A stretch of DNA of 64,000 bases from Agrococcus casei LMG 22410 (GTDB taxonomy: Bacteria; Actinomycetota; Actinomycetes; Actinomycetales; Microbacteriaceae): NCBI RefSeq assembly GCF_900163565.1, contig NZ_FUHU01000003.1:1-64000 (forward strand). The letters run 5' to 3'. A model generated the notes under the pieces. That model was not told the DNA's origin. It ran no database searches and saw nothing but the letters and a program-made list of their open reading frames with translations. This document shows, in pieces, positions 26,522 to 38,599 of this stretch (position 1 is its first letter; each line of letters opens with the position of its first letter). The translations under genes and the position numbers were made by a program.

Positions 26522-26590
26522 CCCGCGCATCCGCCTCACATCAGACCTGACCAAACCATCACTATGGCCATGCCACCAGAAGGAGACCCT

Positions 26591-28105
26591 ATGACCTCGT
26601 TCGACCCCACCAAGGACCACTCGTCCGAAATCCCCTCGACCACCGAAGCGGGTGCACCCCGCGAGAGCGACGCGCATTCACTGAGCGTCGGCAGCAACGG
26701 CCCGCTGATGCTGCACGACGTTGCGCTGGTTGAGAAGCTCGCACGCTTCGACCGCGAGCGTGTTCCCGAGCGCAGCCCCCACGCCAAGGGCTCCGGTGCA
26801 TTCGGCTCGTTCGAAGTCACAGAAGACGTCTCGAAGTACACCAAGGCGAAGTTCCTGCAGCCGGGTGCCAAGACCGACATGCTCGCTCGCTTCTCGACCG
26901 TCGCCGGTGAGCTCGGTTCACCCGACACGTGGCGCGACGTGCGCGGATTCGCGCTCAAGTTCTACACAGAAGACGGCAACTTCGACATGGTCGGCAACAA
27001 CACCCCGGTGTTCTTCGTGCGCGACCCCATGAAGTTCCCTGACTTCATCCACTCGCAGAAGCGCGAGCCCGCAACCGGCCTTCGCAGCAACAACATGCAG
27101 TGGGACTTCTGGTCGCTCTCACCCGAGACCGCACACCAGGTCACCTACCTCATGGGCGACCGCGGACTCCCCCGCACCTGGCGTCACATGAACGGCTACT
27201 CGTCGCACACCTACATGTGGGTCAACGAGGCTGGCGAGAAGTTCTGGGTGAAGTACCACTTCATGACCGAGCAGGGACTCGAGTTCCTGTCGAACGAAGA
27301 GGCGGGCAAGCTCGCCGGTGACGACGCTGACTTCCACCGTCGCGACCTGTTCGAGTCGATCGAGAACGGCGACTTCCCGTCGTGGACCTTCGAGGTGCAG
27401 ATCATGCCCTACGAAGACGCGAAGAAGTACCGCTTCAACCCGTTCGACCTCACCAAGACGTGGTCGAAGAAGGACTACCCGCGCATCCCGGTCGGCCGCT
27501 TCACGCTGAACCAGAACCCGGTCAACCACTACGCACAGATCGAGCAGGCTGCCTTCAGCCCCGCGAACACCGTGCCCGGCACCGGCGTCTCACCCGACAA
27601 GATGCTGCTCGGCCGCGTGTTCTCGTACCCCGATGCACAGCGTCACCGCATCGGCACGAACTACAACCAGCTGCCCGTGAACCGTCCGATCGGCGAGACC
27701 AACTCGTACGACAAGGAAGGCCACATGCAGTTCAGCCACTCGGGCAATGCTCCCGTGTACGCGCCGAACTCGTACGGCCGCTCGTACCAGGACGAGCAGG
27801 GCCCGGTCGACAACGGCTGGGAGTCCGACGGCTCGCTCGTGCGCTCGGCATACGAGCTGCACGCTGAAGACGACGACTTCGGTCAGGCGCACACACTCAT
27901 TCGTGAGGTCATGGATGAGGCAGCCCGCGGCCGTCTCGTCGAGACCGTGACGGGTGCGCTGCTCGGCGGCGTTGAAGAGCCCGTGCTCTCGAACGTCTTC
28001 CAGTACTGGAAGAACATCGACCAGGAGGTCGGCGAGAACATCGAGAAGGCGTACCGCGCCGCAATCGGCGACCAGGAGCCCGGCGGAACACCTACCGACA
28101 AGTAG
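26591..28105 (+). CDS. katA: Monofunctional haem catalase
   Basis: This 504-residue clade-3-sized catalase converts H2O2 to water and O2. The distal His lies in [13 protein letters not shown] and the haem-ligating Tyr in [14 protein letters not shown]; the distal Asn is in [11 protein letters not shown]. The distal motif reads SPHAKG where VVHAKG is usual. ATG 26591 is preceded by AGAAGGAG seven bases upstream; ATG 26564 has no such site. It follows the Fur-family gene and ends before a strong terminator, so peroxide- or iron-responsive control is likely. Confidence 0.95.
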   Translation: MTSFDPTKDHSSEIPSTTEAGAPRESDAHSLSVGSNGPLMLHDVALVEKLARFDRERVPERSPHAKGSGAFGSFEVTEDVSKYTKAKFLQPGAKTDMLARFSTVAGELGSPDTWRDVRGFALKFYTEDGNFDMVGNNTPVFFVRDPMKFPDFIHSQKREPATGLRSNNMQWDFWSLSPETAHQVTYLMGDRGLPRTWRHMNGYSSHTYMWVNEAGEKFWVKYHFMTEQGLEFLSNEEAGKLAGDDADFHRRDLFESIENGDFPSWTFEVQIMPYEDAKKYRFNPFDLTKTWSKKDYPRIPVGRFTLNQNPVNHYAQIEQAAFSPANTVPGTGVSPDKMLLGRVFSYPDAQRHRIGTNYNQLPVNRPIGETNSYDKEGHMQFSHSGNAPVYAPNSYGRSYQDEQGPVDNGWESDGSLVRSAYELHAEDDDFGQAHTLIREVMDEAARGRLVETVTGALLGGVEEPVLSNVFQYWKNIDQEVGENIEKAYRAAIGDQEPGGTPTDK

Positions 28106-28116
28106 CTCACGGCAAA

Positions 28117-28151
28117 GGCGGCCGATCCCTCTGTGGGGTCGGCCGCCTTTT
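28117..28151 (+). terminator. Strong hairpin terminator after catalase
   Basis: GGCGGCCGATCCC and GGGGTCGGCCGCC form a 13-pair stem with one G-T pair and a five-base loop, flanked by AAA before and TTTT after. It can also stop the convergent gene at 28171-28989. Confidence 0.9.
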
Positions 28152-28170
28152 GCGTCGGCGGGGAGTCGCG

Positions 28171-28989
28171 CTACAGCACGCCAATGCTCTGCAGCTGACC
28201 GTACGCATTGATCGCGAGCAGGATGCCAAGCAGGCCGATGATCCACGCGATCGTGCCGCTGGCATGACGGGTCAGGAACGACTCGATCCTGCGCAGCGGC
28301 CGATCGAGCAGCCGTCCCCCGAACACCCGCCCGACGAGCAGCAGCAGCGCGGGCGCGATCATGACGAGGCAGTAGAACACGATGAGGCCGGGAGCGAGCG
28401 GGATGCCCGGGTCCTCTGCCGCGACGAGTCCGATTCCCGCAAGATACGGCAGCAGCGATGCGATCTCGAGACCGACTGCGACGAGCCCAAGCGTCAACAG
28501 GGGCCACAGACCGCCGTGGGATCCCTCGCCGACCGCACGCTCGCGCATCCGTCTGAGTCGCTCGCCCGCACCTTTGCCCTCGGCCGCCAGTGCGGCATCT
28601 CGGGCACGCTTGCGCTCTTTGCCCGCTTCGCCCCACGGGTCGAGGCGAAAGCTGTAGAGCAGCATGCCGACGCCGAGCGCGACCTGCGCGAAGAGGAACA
28701 CCGGGTTCTGCTGCGCGGCCTCGAGCCATCCGAACACCTGATCGCCCACGAGCAGCGCGAGCGACAGCAGCACCAGGCCCACCACGGCGTAAGCCGTCGC
28801 GACGACTGCGAGGTAGAGCAGCACGCGGCCGCCGCGCAGCCTGCCCGGTGTCATGAGCAGCCAGATCGGAATCAGCAGCGTGCCGAAGCTCGTCGAGTCG
28901 ATGAGGGCGAGCACGGCCAGCACCGGAACAAGCATCCAGACCGAATCAACGCCTTCGGGCACTATCGAGTCGACAAATGTGATCAGCAT
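28171..28989 (-). CDS. GAP/Sap-like (SfLAP) polytopic membrane protein
   Basis: This 272-residue membrane protein has about six hydrophobic segments, beginning near VWMLVPVLAVLALIDSTSFGTLLIPIWLL, and a basic cytoplasmic loop in the middle (about 118-155). The DSTSFGTLLIP segment and layout match the actinobacterial GAP family, linked to glycolipid (GPL) export in mycobacteria and distantly to LysE-type exporters. The substrate is unknown. ATG 28989; divergent from the histidine kinase. Confidence 0.75.
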   Translation of the reverse strand: MLITFVDSIVPEGVDSVWMLVPVLAVLALIDSTSFGTLLIPIWLLMTPGRLRGGRVLLYLAVVATAYAVVGLVLLSLALLVGDQVFGWLEAAQQNPVFLFAQVALGVGMLLYSFRLDPWGEAGKERKRARDAALAAEGKGAGERLRRMRERAVGEGSHGGLWPLLTLGLVAVGLEIASLLPYLAGIGLVAAEDPGIPLAPGLIVFYCLVMIAPALLLLVGRVFGGRLLDRPLRRIESFLTRHASGTIAWIIGLLGILLAINAYGQLQSIGVL

Positions 28990-29106
28990 GCCCTGAGCAT
29001 CACAGCACCGGCACCGTCGGCACATCGGGCGAAGGCAGGGGCTCTGGCGACGCCACTCCTCCTTTGGTCTGAGGCCCGGCCGCCTGGCGTGTGGTCGAAT
29101 GGCTTC

Positions 29107-30309
29107 ATGACCGCGACTCCCCCACGCCCGTCGGCTGGCCGACTGCACCTGCAGCAGGTGTTCACGCTCGGGCTCGCCGTGATGTTCATCGTCATGGGAT
29201 GGGCCGGGATCGCCGAGTTCTCGTGGTGGCGGCAGCTCGGCCTGGTGCCGCAGCCCTGGTGGCACCTGGTGCCCCTCGCGCTCATGGCCGGCGTCATGCT
29301 GCTACGCATTCGCAAGCCCGTGCTCGCGCTGGTGCTCGGCGTTCTCTGCGTCGTGGCGGATCTGCTGATCGGCTTCAACCTGGGCATCCTGCTGTGCCTG
29401 TCAGACCTGATCTACAGCTTCGCGCTGAGGGCCACGGCTCGGTCGGTCAGAATCACCTCGGTCGTATCCGTTGTCTTCTCGGTTGCCATGCTGGCTCTCG
29501 CCCTGCTGCCCGGCGGCGGTCTCGCGTTCGGCGTCACGGTGACGCTGCTGAGCTTCTCGGTGCTCGTCATGCCCCTCTGGTGGGCCTCCGAGGTGCGGCG
29601 CGGGCGACCCCTCTGGCAGGAGCCCGACACCCACGAGTCGCTCGACCGCGAGCGGCATGCGGCGCTGCTGCGCGAGCAGGAGGCTCAGCGGCGCGTGGCC
29701 ATCGATGCCGAACGCCGGCAGATGGCCAGCGAGCTGCACGATGTCGTGTCGTCCCAGGTCTCGGCGATCGCCCTCACCTCAGGTGCCGTGCTGCATGCCG
29801 AACCCGATGCCCAGCGCGACCGCAAGGCCCTCGAGACCATTCGCACCACATCCGTCGACGCCCTCGACCAGCTGGGCGAGATGGTGCGCGTGCTGCGAAG
29901 CGGCGCACCCGACACCGCTCCCCTGGAGCACACCGACTGGAACACGGTGATCGCCCGAGCCGAGTCGCACGGGCTCACGGTGTCTGCAGAGGGCACCATG
30001 CCAGACGACCTGTCGGCCAGCACCGAGCACGTGGTGATTCGTGTGCTGCAGGAGTCGCTCACGAACGCGCTGAAGCACGGCGACAAGACGGCGCAGGTGC
30101 ACATCGACCGGGGCCGCCGCACACTGCGTCTGCGCGTGACGTCTGGGCTGTCGGACCACCCGGCGGATGCAGCGATGGGCTCAGGGACCGGGGTCATCGC
30201 CATGCAGGAGCGAGTCGAGCTGGTCGGAGGGCGGATGCTCGCCCACCAGAGCAGCGACGACACCTGGCTCGTAGAAGTCGAGCTGCCGCTGAAGGAGACA
30301 TCACGATGA
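29107..30309 (+). CDS. Sensor histidine kinase (NarL-type, HisKA_3)
   Basis: This 400-residue kinase has four or five membrane helices in its first 160 residues, a coiled linker (about 185-205), the HisKA_3 dimer/phosphoacceptor segment with His in ASELHDVVSSQ, and a HATPase domain from about 300 (LQESLTNALKHG, GSGTGVIAMQERVELVGG). No extracellular sensor domain is visible, so it may sense the membrane. ATG 29107. Its stop overlaps the response-regulator start (ATGA). Confidence 0.9.
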   Translation: MTATPPRPSAGRLHLQQVFTLGLAVMFIVMGWAGIAEFSWWRQLGLVPQPWWHLVPLALMAGVMLLRIRKPVLALVLGVLCVVADLLIGFNLGILLCLSDLIYSFALRATARSVRITSVVSVVFSVAMLALALLPGGGLAFGVTVTLLSFSVLVMPLWWASEVRRGRPLWQEPDTHESLDRERHAALLREQEAQRRVAIDAERRQMASELHDVVSSQVSAIALTSGAVLHAEPDAQRDRKALETIRTTSVDALDQLGEMVRVLRSGAPDTAPLEHTDWNTVIARAESHGLTVSAEGTMPDDLSASTEHVVIRVLQESLTNALKHGDKTAQVHIDRGRRTLRLRVTSGLSDHPADAAMGSGTGVIAMQERVELVGGRMLAHQSSDDTWLVEVELPLKETSR

Positions 30310-30956
30310 ACGCAATCACGGTGCTGCTGGCCGACGACCACGCGACGGTTCGTGCCGGCCTCAGGCTGCTGCTCGAGACCGCCGGCGACATCGAGGTCGT
30401 GGGCGAGGCGGCCGACGGAGCCGCAGCGGTGCGACAGGCGCGGGTCTTGCGACCCGACGTTGTGCTGATGGATGCGCGCATGCCGGGAACAGACGGAGTC
30501 GAAGCAACCAGACAGGTCGTGCAGGACGCATCGGCAGAAGTGCTCATGCTCACCACATTCGATCTCGACGAGGTGGTGTTCGGCGCGCTCCGGGCCGGCG
30601 CATCCGGCTTTCTGCTGAAGTCGGTCGAGCCGGCACAGCTGATCGACGCGATTCGCCGGGTTGCCGTCGGCGATGGCGTTGTCGCCCCTGAGGTGACGCG
30701 GCGCCTGCTGCATGCGTTCGCCAATGCTCCTGAGCAGCCCGCTGCTCAGCCGAGTCGCGTCGTCGACGGGCTGACACCGCGCGAGGTCGATGTGCTGAGC
30801 TCGCTCGGGCGGGGGCTGCCCAACGCGCAGATTGCGGCCGAGCTCAGCATCAGCGTGACGACGGTCAAGACGCACGTGTCGAGCGTGCTCGCCAAGCTCG
30901 ATCTCGAGTCGCGAATGCAGGCGGCGATCTACGCGCGCGAGGCCGGGCTCGGATAG
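30306..30956 (+). CDS. LuxR/NarL-type response regulator
   Basis: This 216-residue regulator has a receiver domain (1-120) with the acidic pair DDH, phosphoacceptor Asp in VVLMDARMPG, and Lys in LLKSVEP. A C-terminal LuxR helix-turn-helix (about 150-210) has LTPREVDVLSSLGRGLPNAQIAAEL. It is coupled to the upstream kinase and is its evident partner. The last 28 bases overlap the convergent DUF488 gene. Targets are unknown. Confidence 0.93.
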   Translation: MNAITVLLADDHATVRAGLRLLLETAGDIEVVGEAADGAAAVRQARVLRPDVVLMDARMPGTDGVEATRQVVQDASAEVLMLTTFDLDEVVFGALRAGASGFLLKSVEPAQLIDAIRRVAVGDGVVAPEVTRRLLHAFANAPEQPAAQPSRVVDGLTPREVDVLSSLGRGLPNAQIAAELSISVTTVKTHVSSVLAKLDLESRMQAAIYAREAGLG

Positions 30957-31465
30957 GTCACCGAGCTGTCGCTGACCACGGCGCCTTCGCTCAGCTGCGC
31001 CTCGTCGACGTGGCCCTCGCCGAGAATGTGCTGCACCGTGTCTCCGTGCGCCAGCAGGTGGTCGGCGATGATACGCCTGTGACACCGCCACCACACGGCC
31101 TCCGAGCACATCACCGCCACGTTCTGCTCGCCTGCCGATTTGCGGAGGTCGGCCAGCGCATCCGCGAACTCCTCTGAGAGCGCATGGTCGGCATAGTTGT
31201 GAAAGCTGCGGTTCTGCCACCATTCGTTGACCTCGAACAGCACGGTCTTGCTGACTCGGCGACGGCCCGTCAGGCCTTCGGCATGCTCGTACCCGATGCC
31301 GGAGTCTTCGAGGGATGCGGCGAGCGAGTCCGCATTGAACTGCGGGTATTTGTTCGACCCGGCGATGCGCCTCACGTCGACGACTTGCCCGATGTCGCTT
31401 TGGCGCAGCAGGCCTATGAACTCTTCTGTCGACCGCGTCGAGTGCCCGATTGTGAAGACTGCCAT
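30929..31465 (-). CDS. DUF488 family protein
   Basis: This 178-residue cytoplasmic protein has the family signatures TIGHSTRSTEEFIGLL near the N-terminus, VDVRRIAGSNKYPQFN, and AVMCSEAVWWRCHRRIIADHL with the conserved Cys-Cys-His-Arg cluster. The function of the family is unsettled; nucleic-acid or DNA-damage links are suggested. ATG 31465 is preceded by GGAGAG. It overlaps the response regulator tail to tail by 28 bases. Confidence 0.85.
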   Translation of the reverse strand: MAVFTIGHSTRSTEEFIGLLRQSDIGQVVDVRRIAGSNKYPQFNADSLAASLEDSGIGYEHAEGLTGRRRVSKTVLFEVNEWWQNRSFHNYADHALSEEFADALADLRKSAGEQNVAVMCSEAVWWRCHRRIIADHLLAHGDTVQHILGEGHVDEAQLSEGAVVSDSSVTYPSPASRA

Positions 31466-31565
31466 GCTGCTCTCCTCCCGTGACAGTGGCCTGTTACCCA
31501 GAGTAGGAGATTTCGGGGCAGAATGACCGAGACTAGGAGTGAGGCTCCTGCTGCCGGATGTTCTG

Positions 31566-31638
31566 AAAGTAGTCAATTCTCGGAAACCGTGCCCGAAAGC
31601 AGTCTCTGTGCGGCGTTCCGCCGAAAATTGACTACTTT
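31566..31638. repeat. Long-armed inverted repeat
   Basis: An 18-base arm at 31566-31583 (AAAGTAGTCAATTCTCGG) is matched in inverse by 31621-31638 with one mismatch; the loop is 37 bases. It is A/T-rich compared with the surroundings and lies between the DUF488 gene and the tRNA terminator. It does not code and has no T-run. Confidence 0.55.
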
Positions 31639-31658
31639 GGGGCACGCCCCCCAACGGA

Positions 31659-31685
31659 AAAACCCCGGCACGTTGCCGGGGTTTT
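31659..31685 (-). terminator. Bidirectional terminator behind tRNA-Ala
   Basis: A perfect 12-pair stem (AAAACCCCGGCA / TGCCGGGGTTTT) with a three-base loop gives an A-run on one side and a T-run on the other. It lies five bases after the tRNA and ends the gyrB-gyrA-DUF3566-tRNA transcription unit. Confidence 0.9.
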
Positions 31686-31689
31686 GCAG

Positions 31690-31762
31690 TGGACCCGAGG
31701 AGAATCGAACTCCTGACCTCCTGCGTGCAAAGCAGGCGCTCTACCAATTGAGCTACGGGCCC
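31690..31762 (-). tRNA. tRNA-Ala (anticodon TGC)
   Basis: Acceptor halves GGGCCCG and CGGGTCC pair (one G-T). The D arm TAGCTCAATTGGTAGAGC, anticodon stem CCTGC/GCAGG around TTTGCAC, and T arm around TTCGATT are clear. CCA is not encoded. It is downstream of tRNA-Ile on the same strand. Confidence 0.97.
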
Positions 31763-31780
31763 GTATTGAATTGTGTGCCT

Positions 31781-31857
31781 TGGTGGGGCTACCAGGACTT
31801 GAACCTGGGACCTCTTCGTTATCAGCGAAGCGCTCTAACCGCCTGAGCTATAGCCCC
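31781..31857 (-). tRNA. tRNA-Ile (anticodon GAT)
   Basis: Acceptor halves GGGGCTA and TAGCCCC, D arm TAGCTCAGGCGGTTAGAGC, anticodon loop with GAT (CGCTGATAACG) and T arm GGTTCAAGTCC are all visible. CCA is encoded, unlike the neighbouring tRNA-Ala. The Ile-Ala pair after gyrA is a frequent actinobacterial arrangement. Confidence 0.97.
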
Positions 31858-31919
31858 TGGCACAAGCAATAACTTTACCATGAAAATCAGGGGCCGTCAC
31901 ACCACGCGACTCGAGCCGC

Positions 31920-32330
31920 CTACTGGTTCGTGAATCCCATCAGCAGGCCGCCCGTGAGCGGCACCGATCGGTTGTAGATCAGGGCCGCGAGAGCGCCGAG
32001 AATCGTGATCACCACGAAGTTCAGCAGCCCCACGATCACCGAGAACAGGATGACGCTCGGCAGCGACACGAAGTCCATCAGCGTGAACTGCGACGACGCC
32101 AGCAGATCCTGCAGCAGCTCGTCGACCTTGGCGAAGACGCCGAGGATCTCGAGCAGCAGCCACATGATGATCGTCACGACAATCTGAATCACGGCGAGGA
32201 CGAAGCCGACCACGGCAGCCAGTTTCATAGCCGACCAGAAGTCGATGTTCTGGAGGCGCAGTCGGATCTGCTTGCCGCCGGTTCGCTTGGTGGGCGACTT
32301 GCGCTGGAGTGACTGTGAGACTCCGCTCAT
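31920..32330 (-). CDS. DUF3566 membrane protein
   Basis: This 136-residue protein has a basic N-terminus and two long hydrophobic regions (about 33-62 and 87-125) ending GLLMGFTNQ. Sequence and position directly after gyrA match the actinobacterial DUF3566 family, whose role is unknown. Its ATG overlaps the gyrA stop by four bases. Expression with gyrase is therefore expected. Confidence 0.88.
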   Translation of the reverse strand: MSGVSQSLQRKSPTKRTGGKQIRLRLQNIDFWSAMKLAAVVGFVLAVIQIVVTIIMWLLLEILGVFAKVDELLQDLLASSQFTLMDFVSLPSVILFSVIVGLLNFVVITILGALAALIYNRSVPLTGGLLMGFTNQ

Positions 32331-34918
32331 GCTTCATCCTCTTCTGTCGATGCCTGACCTGAAACGTCTGCGGCGTCAACACTACCCGCATCCGATTCTT
32401 CGCTCGTCATCTCAGCGGATGAGTCAGCGTCGTCGACGACGTCTTCAACGTGCTTCTCGGCGTTGAGCGCGATCGAGAGCACAGGGTCTTTCTTCGAGAT
32501 CTCGGCGAACTGCACGCCCATCGTCATGCGACCGCGCGGCTCGACCTCGTCGACAGCCGAACGCACGACCTTGCCGCTGTTGCGCACCACGAGGACCTCG
32601 TCGCCGTCGCACACGCGCAGCGCACCCACGAGGCCGCCGCGTCCGTGGTCGCCCGATGCGAAGTTGCCGACACCCTGGGTGCCGCGACCCTTTGCGGGGT
32701 ACTCCTCAAGCGGGGTCTTCTTCGCGTAGCCCTGATCGGTGATGACGAACAGGTAGCCTTCGTCGTCGGCGATCGACATGGCATTGAGCACATAGTCGTC
32801 GCCGATCAGCTTGATCGCACGCACACCCGAAGTCGCGCGTCCCATTGAGCGCAGCGCCTGGTCGCTCGCCGTGAAGCGAGCAGCCTTGCCGCCTGCAGTC
32901 ACAACGAGGATGTCGTCGCCGGAGTTCGCGAGCTGGGCCGAGACGAGCTCGTCGCCGTCGAGCAGGTTGATGGCGATGATGCCACCCATGCGGTTCGTGT
33001 CGTACAGCTCGAGGCGCGTCTTCTTGATCTGCCCCTGCTTGGTCGCGAGCACCAGGAACTCGGCGGCGCCGTAGTCGCGGATGGCCATGACCTTCTGCAC
33101 CGTCTCGTCGGGCTGCATCGCCAGCAGGTTCGCGACGTGCTGGCCCTTGGCATCGCGGCCGGCCTCGCCGAGCTCGTACGCCTTGGCACGGTACACGCGA
33201 CCGAAGTTCGTGAAGAACAGCAGCCAGTGGTGCGTCGTCGTGACATCGAAGTGCTCGACCACGTCGTCGGCGCGCAGCTGGGCTCCGCGCACGCCCTTGC
33301 CGCCGCGGTGCTGCGAGCGGTACTGGTCGATGCGGGTGCGCTTGACGTAGCCGCCGCGAGTGAGCGAGATGACCATGTCCTCTTCGGGAATCAGGTCTTC
33401 CATGCTCATGTCGCCGTCGTAGCCGGCGAGGATCTCAGAGCGGCGGTCGTCGCCATAGCGGTCGACGATCTCGGTCAGCTCTTCGATGACGATCGCACGC
33501 TGGCGCTCGGGCTTGGCGAGGATGTCGTTGTACTCGTCGATCATGCGACCGAGCTCTTCTGCCTCGTCCTGGATCTTCTGGCGCTCGAGCGCGGCCAGGC
33601 GTCGCAGCTGCAGCTCGAGAATCGCACGGGACTGCAGCTCGTCGATGCTCAGCAGCTCCATCAGGCCTTCGCGAGCCTCTTCGACCGTGGGAGAACGGCG
33701 GATGAGTGCAATCACCTCATCGAGTGCGTCGAGAGCGGCGAGGTACCCGCGAAGGATGTGCATCCTCTCCTCTGCGCGAGCGAGGCGGAACTGCGTGCGC
33801 CGGACGATGACCTCGATCTGGTGCGTCACCCAGTTGGTGATGAAGCCCTCGATCGGCAGCGTGCGCGGCACGCCGTCGACGATGGCAAGCATGTTCGCGC
33901 CGAAGTTCTCCTGCAGCTGCGTGTGCTTGTAGAGGTTGTTGAGCACGACCTTCGCTACGGCGTCGCGCTTGAGCGTGATGACCAGTCGCTGACCGGTGCG
34001 GCCAGAGGTCTCGTCCTTGAGGTCGGCGATGCCCTGCAGGCGGCCGTCCTTGACGAGGTCTGCGATTTTGCGCGCAAGGTTGTCGGGGTTGACCTGGTAC
34101 GGCAGCTCGGTGACGACGAGCGACGTGCGCCCGTGGATCTCTTCGACGTTGACGACAGCGCGCATCGTGATCGAGCCGCGGCCGGTCGCATAGGCATCCT
34201 GGATGCCCTTGTTTCCGAGGATCGTCGCACCCGTCGGGAAGTCGGGGCCCTTGATGCGCTCGATCAGGGCTGCGCGCAGCTCTTCGTTCGACGCTTCAGG
34301 GTTCTCGAGGTGCCACACCGCGCCCGCCGCGACCTCGCGGAGGTTGTGCGGGGGGATGTTCGTGGCCATGCCGACGGCGATGCCGACCGAGCCGTTGACC
34401 AGCAGGTTCGGGTAGCGAGCAGGCAGCACAGCGGGCTCCTGCGTGCGACCGTCGTAGTTGTCTTGGAAGTCGACCGTGTCTTCGTCGATGTCGCGCACCA
34501 TCTCGAGTGCGAGCGGCGCCATCTTGGTCTCGGTGTACCTGGGGGCTGCCGCTTCGTCGTCGCCGGCGGAGCCGAAGTTTCCCTGGCCGTGTGCAAGCGG
34601 GTAGCGCATTGCCCACGGCTGCACGAGACGCACGAGGGCGTCGTAGATCGCCGAGTCACCGTGCGGGTGGAACTGGCCCATGACGTCGCCGACGACGCGC
34701 GAGCACTTCGAGAACGGGCGGTCGGGTCGGTAGCCGCCGTCGAACATCGCGTAGAGCACGCGGCGGTGCACGGGCTTGAGGCCGTCGCGCACCTCAGGAA
34801 GCGCGCGTCCGACGATGACGCTCATCGCGTAGTCGAGGTACGAGCGCTGCATCTCGCTCTGCAGGTCGACCTGCTGCACTCCTGTGCGGGGCTCCTCGGG
34901 TGTTGTTTCGTCAGTCAT
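32327..34918 (-). CDS. gyrA: DNA gyrase subunit A
   Basis: This 863-residue subunit breaks and rejoins DNA during negative supercoiling, with GyrB supplying ATP. The active-site Tyr is Y128 in APRYTETKM. The quinolone-resistance region reads [10 protein letters not shown] with Ser89 and Asp93, the residues found in susceptible enzymes. The C-terminal half contains the beta-pinwheel repeats, including RGGKGVRG. The tail is acidic and Ser-rich. ATG 34918 has AAGGA six bases upstream and is preferred over TTG 34921. Nine bases separate it from gyrB. Confidence 0.98.
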   Translation of the reverse strand: MTDETTPEEPRTGVQQVDLQSEMQRSYLDYAMSVIVGRALPEVRDGLKPVHRRVLYAMFDGGYRPDRPFSKCSRVVGDVMGQFHPHGDSAIYDALVRLVQPWAMRYPLAHGQGNFGSAGDDEAAAPRYTETKMAPLALEMVRDIDEDTVDFQDNYDGRTQEPAVLPARYPNLLVNGSVGIAVGMATNIPPHNLREVAAGAVWHLENPEASNEELRAALIERIKGPDFPTGATILGNKGIQDAYATGRGSITMRAVVNVEEIHGRTSLVVTELPYQVNPDNLARKIADLVKDGRLQGIADLKDETSGRTGQRLVITLKRDAVAKVVLNNLYKHTQLQENFGANMLAIVDGVPRTLPIEGFITNWVTHQIEVIVRRTQFRLARAEERMHILRGYLAALDALDEVIALIRRSPTVEEAREGLMELLSIDELQSRAILELQLRRLAALERQKIQDEAEELGRMIDEYNDILAKPERQRAIVIEELTEIVDRYGDDRRSEILAGYDGDMSMEDLIPEEDMVISLTRGGYVKRTRIDQYRSQHRGGKGVRGAQLRADDVVEHFDVTTTHHWLLFFTNFGRVYRAKAYELGEAGRDAKGQHVANLLAMQPDETVQKVMAIRDYGAAEFLVLATKQGQIKKTRLELYDTNRMGGIIAINLLDGDELVSAQLANSGDDILVVTAGGKAARFTASDQALRSMGRATSGVRAIKLIGDDYVLNAMSIADDEGYLFVITDQGYAKKTPLEEYPAKGRGTQGVGNFASGDHGRGGLVGALRVCDGDEVLVVRNSGKVVRSAVDEVEPRGRMTMGVQFAEISKKDPVLSIALNAEKHVEDVVDDADSSAEMTSEESDAGSVDAADVSGQASTEEDEA

Positions 34919-34927
34919 CAAGCGTCC

Positions 34928-37021
<2,094 letters not shown>

Positions 37022-37167
37022 TTAGCCCGTTGTGAACCGCGCTGAGCGCCGATTTCTCGCACAGGCGAATAATTTGGTCGCCCGAGCCCCGTTCTACGAC
37101 CGGAATGCACTTTCGCGGGCATATCGGGGTGATCCTGCGTCGAGGACGTACCCCCTGGTCGCAGCGA

Positions 37168-38571
37168 TCAGTCGGCAAGCCTCGCAACCACCGCAGTGAG
37201 CGAGTCCTCTTCGCCGACGTTTCCGGCGAACACCACATACGGAATCCCCTGAGCCGGTCCCGACTGCGGCTGCCAGAGCGACACGATGCCCGGCAGCATC
37301 GGTCCGACAACCATCGCCCGGCTGATTCCGAGGGCTTCCGAGGCGGTGTCTGACGACGTGATGCCGCCCTTCGCGACGACGAAGCGCGGAGGCGCGGCAT
37401 CCATCAGGCGCGCCACGAAGTCGACAAGAGCAGACGAGATCTGCCGCGCAATGTCGAGGGAGTGCGCTTCGTCTCGGCCCTTGATGAGCTCACGCGACGT
37501 GTGCACAATGACGGTTGCGTGCGCAATCGAATCGACGGATGCGCGCACACGGTCGTCGAGGTGCGCATTCCGTTCGTCAGTCAGCAGCAGGCGAGCATTC
37601 AGCTCGATTGTCACGGTGTCGGGCCGAGCGGCCTTGAGATGCGCGAGCTGCGCCGTGGTCAGAGGAACATGGCTGCCGACGACGACCAGGCCGCCGCGGT
37701 CATGCGCGAACTCGATCTGGTCGGGCAAGACGGGCTCTGCGACCGGCTGCCCGATGTGCGCGCGCAGGTATGGCGGGCCGATGCGCAGCAGCGCCGATCG
37801 TCCTTCTGCCTCAAGTGCGTGGATGGCCAGCGCGATGACGCGCATGTCATCTTCAGCCACGACATCCGGGGCGACCACAGACCCTGCTGGTGCTTCGCGC
37901 AGCACGGCGGCCACCGCATCCGGCCCCTTCCGCACGGTTTCGATGTCGATCAGCACCACCTGGTCTGCTGCGATTCGGCCGCCGGTCTTCTCGGCAACCC
38001 AGTCGGCAAGACTCGAGCTCGTGAATCCGAAGGTCGCGTCGGCGGCGAACGGCGTCTGCCCCACCGGCGTCGCCTCGTCGCCGACCACCCAGTAGTGCAC
38101 GCCGTGCACGGTGATTCGGCCGGCATCGGGAAACGCCGGGATCAGCACAGTGAAGCTCGGGGCGACTCCGCCTCCATCCAGCATGGCCTGCGAGAGGATG
38201 TCGGTCTCGAGCGGGTAGTGGCCGCGAAGCGTCGAGTCGCCCCTGCTCACGAAGCGAACGACCCTGCCGGCCTTCGCTGCGGCCTCAGTCGCAGCGGCGA
38301 CCACGGCACGCGTTCTCGACACGGTCTGCTCGGCATCGAGCGAACGCGTGTTGGTCAGCACATAGACGGCAGCGGTGCCCTGCTGCAACGCCCAGCTGAA
38401 GTCGTCGGGCGACCATCGCGTCAGCACCGGAAGGCCGGCGACCGACTGCGTGCCGGTGGGGTCGTCATCGAGCACGACATAGACGACCTCGGGCGGCACT
38501 GAACTCGCGACGTCAGCTGCCGACACCTCGAACGGCTTCGGCAGACCCGTCAGCAGATCGCTTGACTGCAT
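37168..38571 (-). CDS. Four-carbon acid sugar kinase family protein (DUF1537)
   Basis: This 467-residue protein matches the DUF1537/OtnK kinases that phosphorylate four-carbon sugar acids such as threonate or erythronate. The N-terminal part has LDDDPTGTQSVAGLPVLT, TNTRSLD and SRGDSTLRGHYPLE; the C-terminal nucleotide-binding part has AKGGITSSDTA and GISRAMVVGPMLPGI. ATG 38571 has GGGGAG five bases upstream. The usual partners (dehydrogenase, aldolase, isomerase) are absent, and it stands between dciA and gyrB, where actinobacteria normally have no such gene. The substrate is unknown. Confidence 0.88.
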   Translation of the reverse strand: MQSSDLLTGLPKPFEVSAADVASSVPPEVVYVVLDDDPTGTQSVAGLPVLTRWSPDDFSWALQQGTAAVYVLTNTRSLDAEQTVSRTRAVVAAATEAAAKAGRVVRFVSRGDSTLRGHYPLETDILSQAMLDGGGVAPSFTVLIPAFPDAGRITVHGVHYWVVGDEATPVGQTPFAADATFGFTSSSLADWVAEKTGGRIAADQVVLIDIETVRKGPDAVAAVLREAPAGSVVAPDVVAEDDMRVIALAIHALEAEGRSALLRIGPPYLRAHIGQPVAEPVLPDQIEFAHDRGGLVVVGSHVPLTTAQLAHLKAARPDTVTIELNARLLLTDERNAHLDDRVRASVDSIAHATVIVHTSRELIKGRDEAHSLDIARQISSALVDFVARLMDAAPPRFVVAKGGITSSDTASEALGISRAMVVGPMLPGIVSLWQPQSGPAQGIPYVVFAGNVGEEDSLTAVVARLAD

Positions 38572-38599
38572 GAACACTCCCCTGTGTGCAGATTCGATG

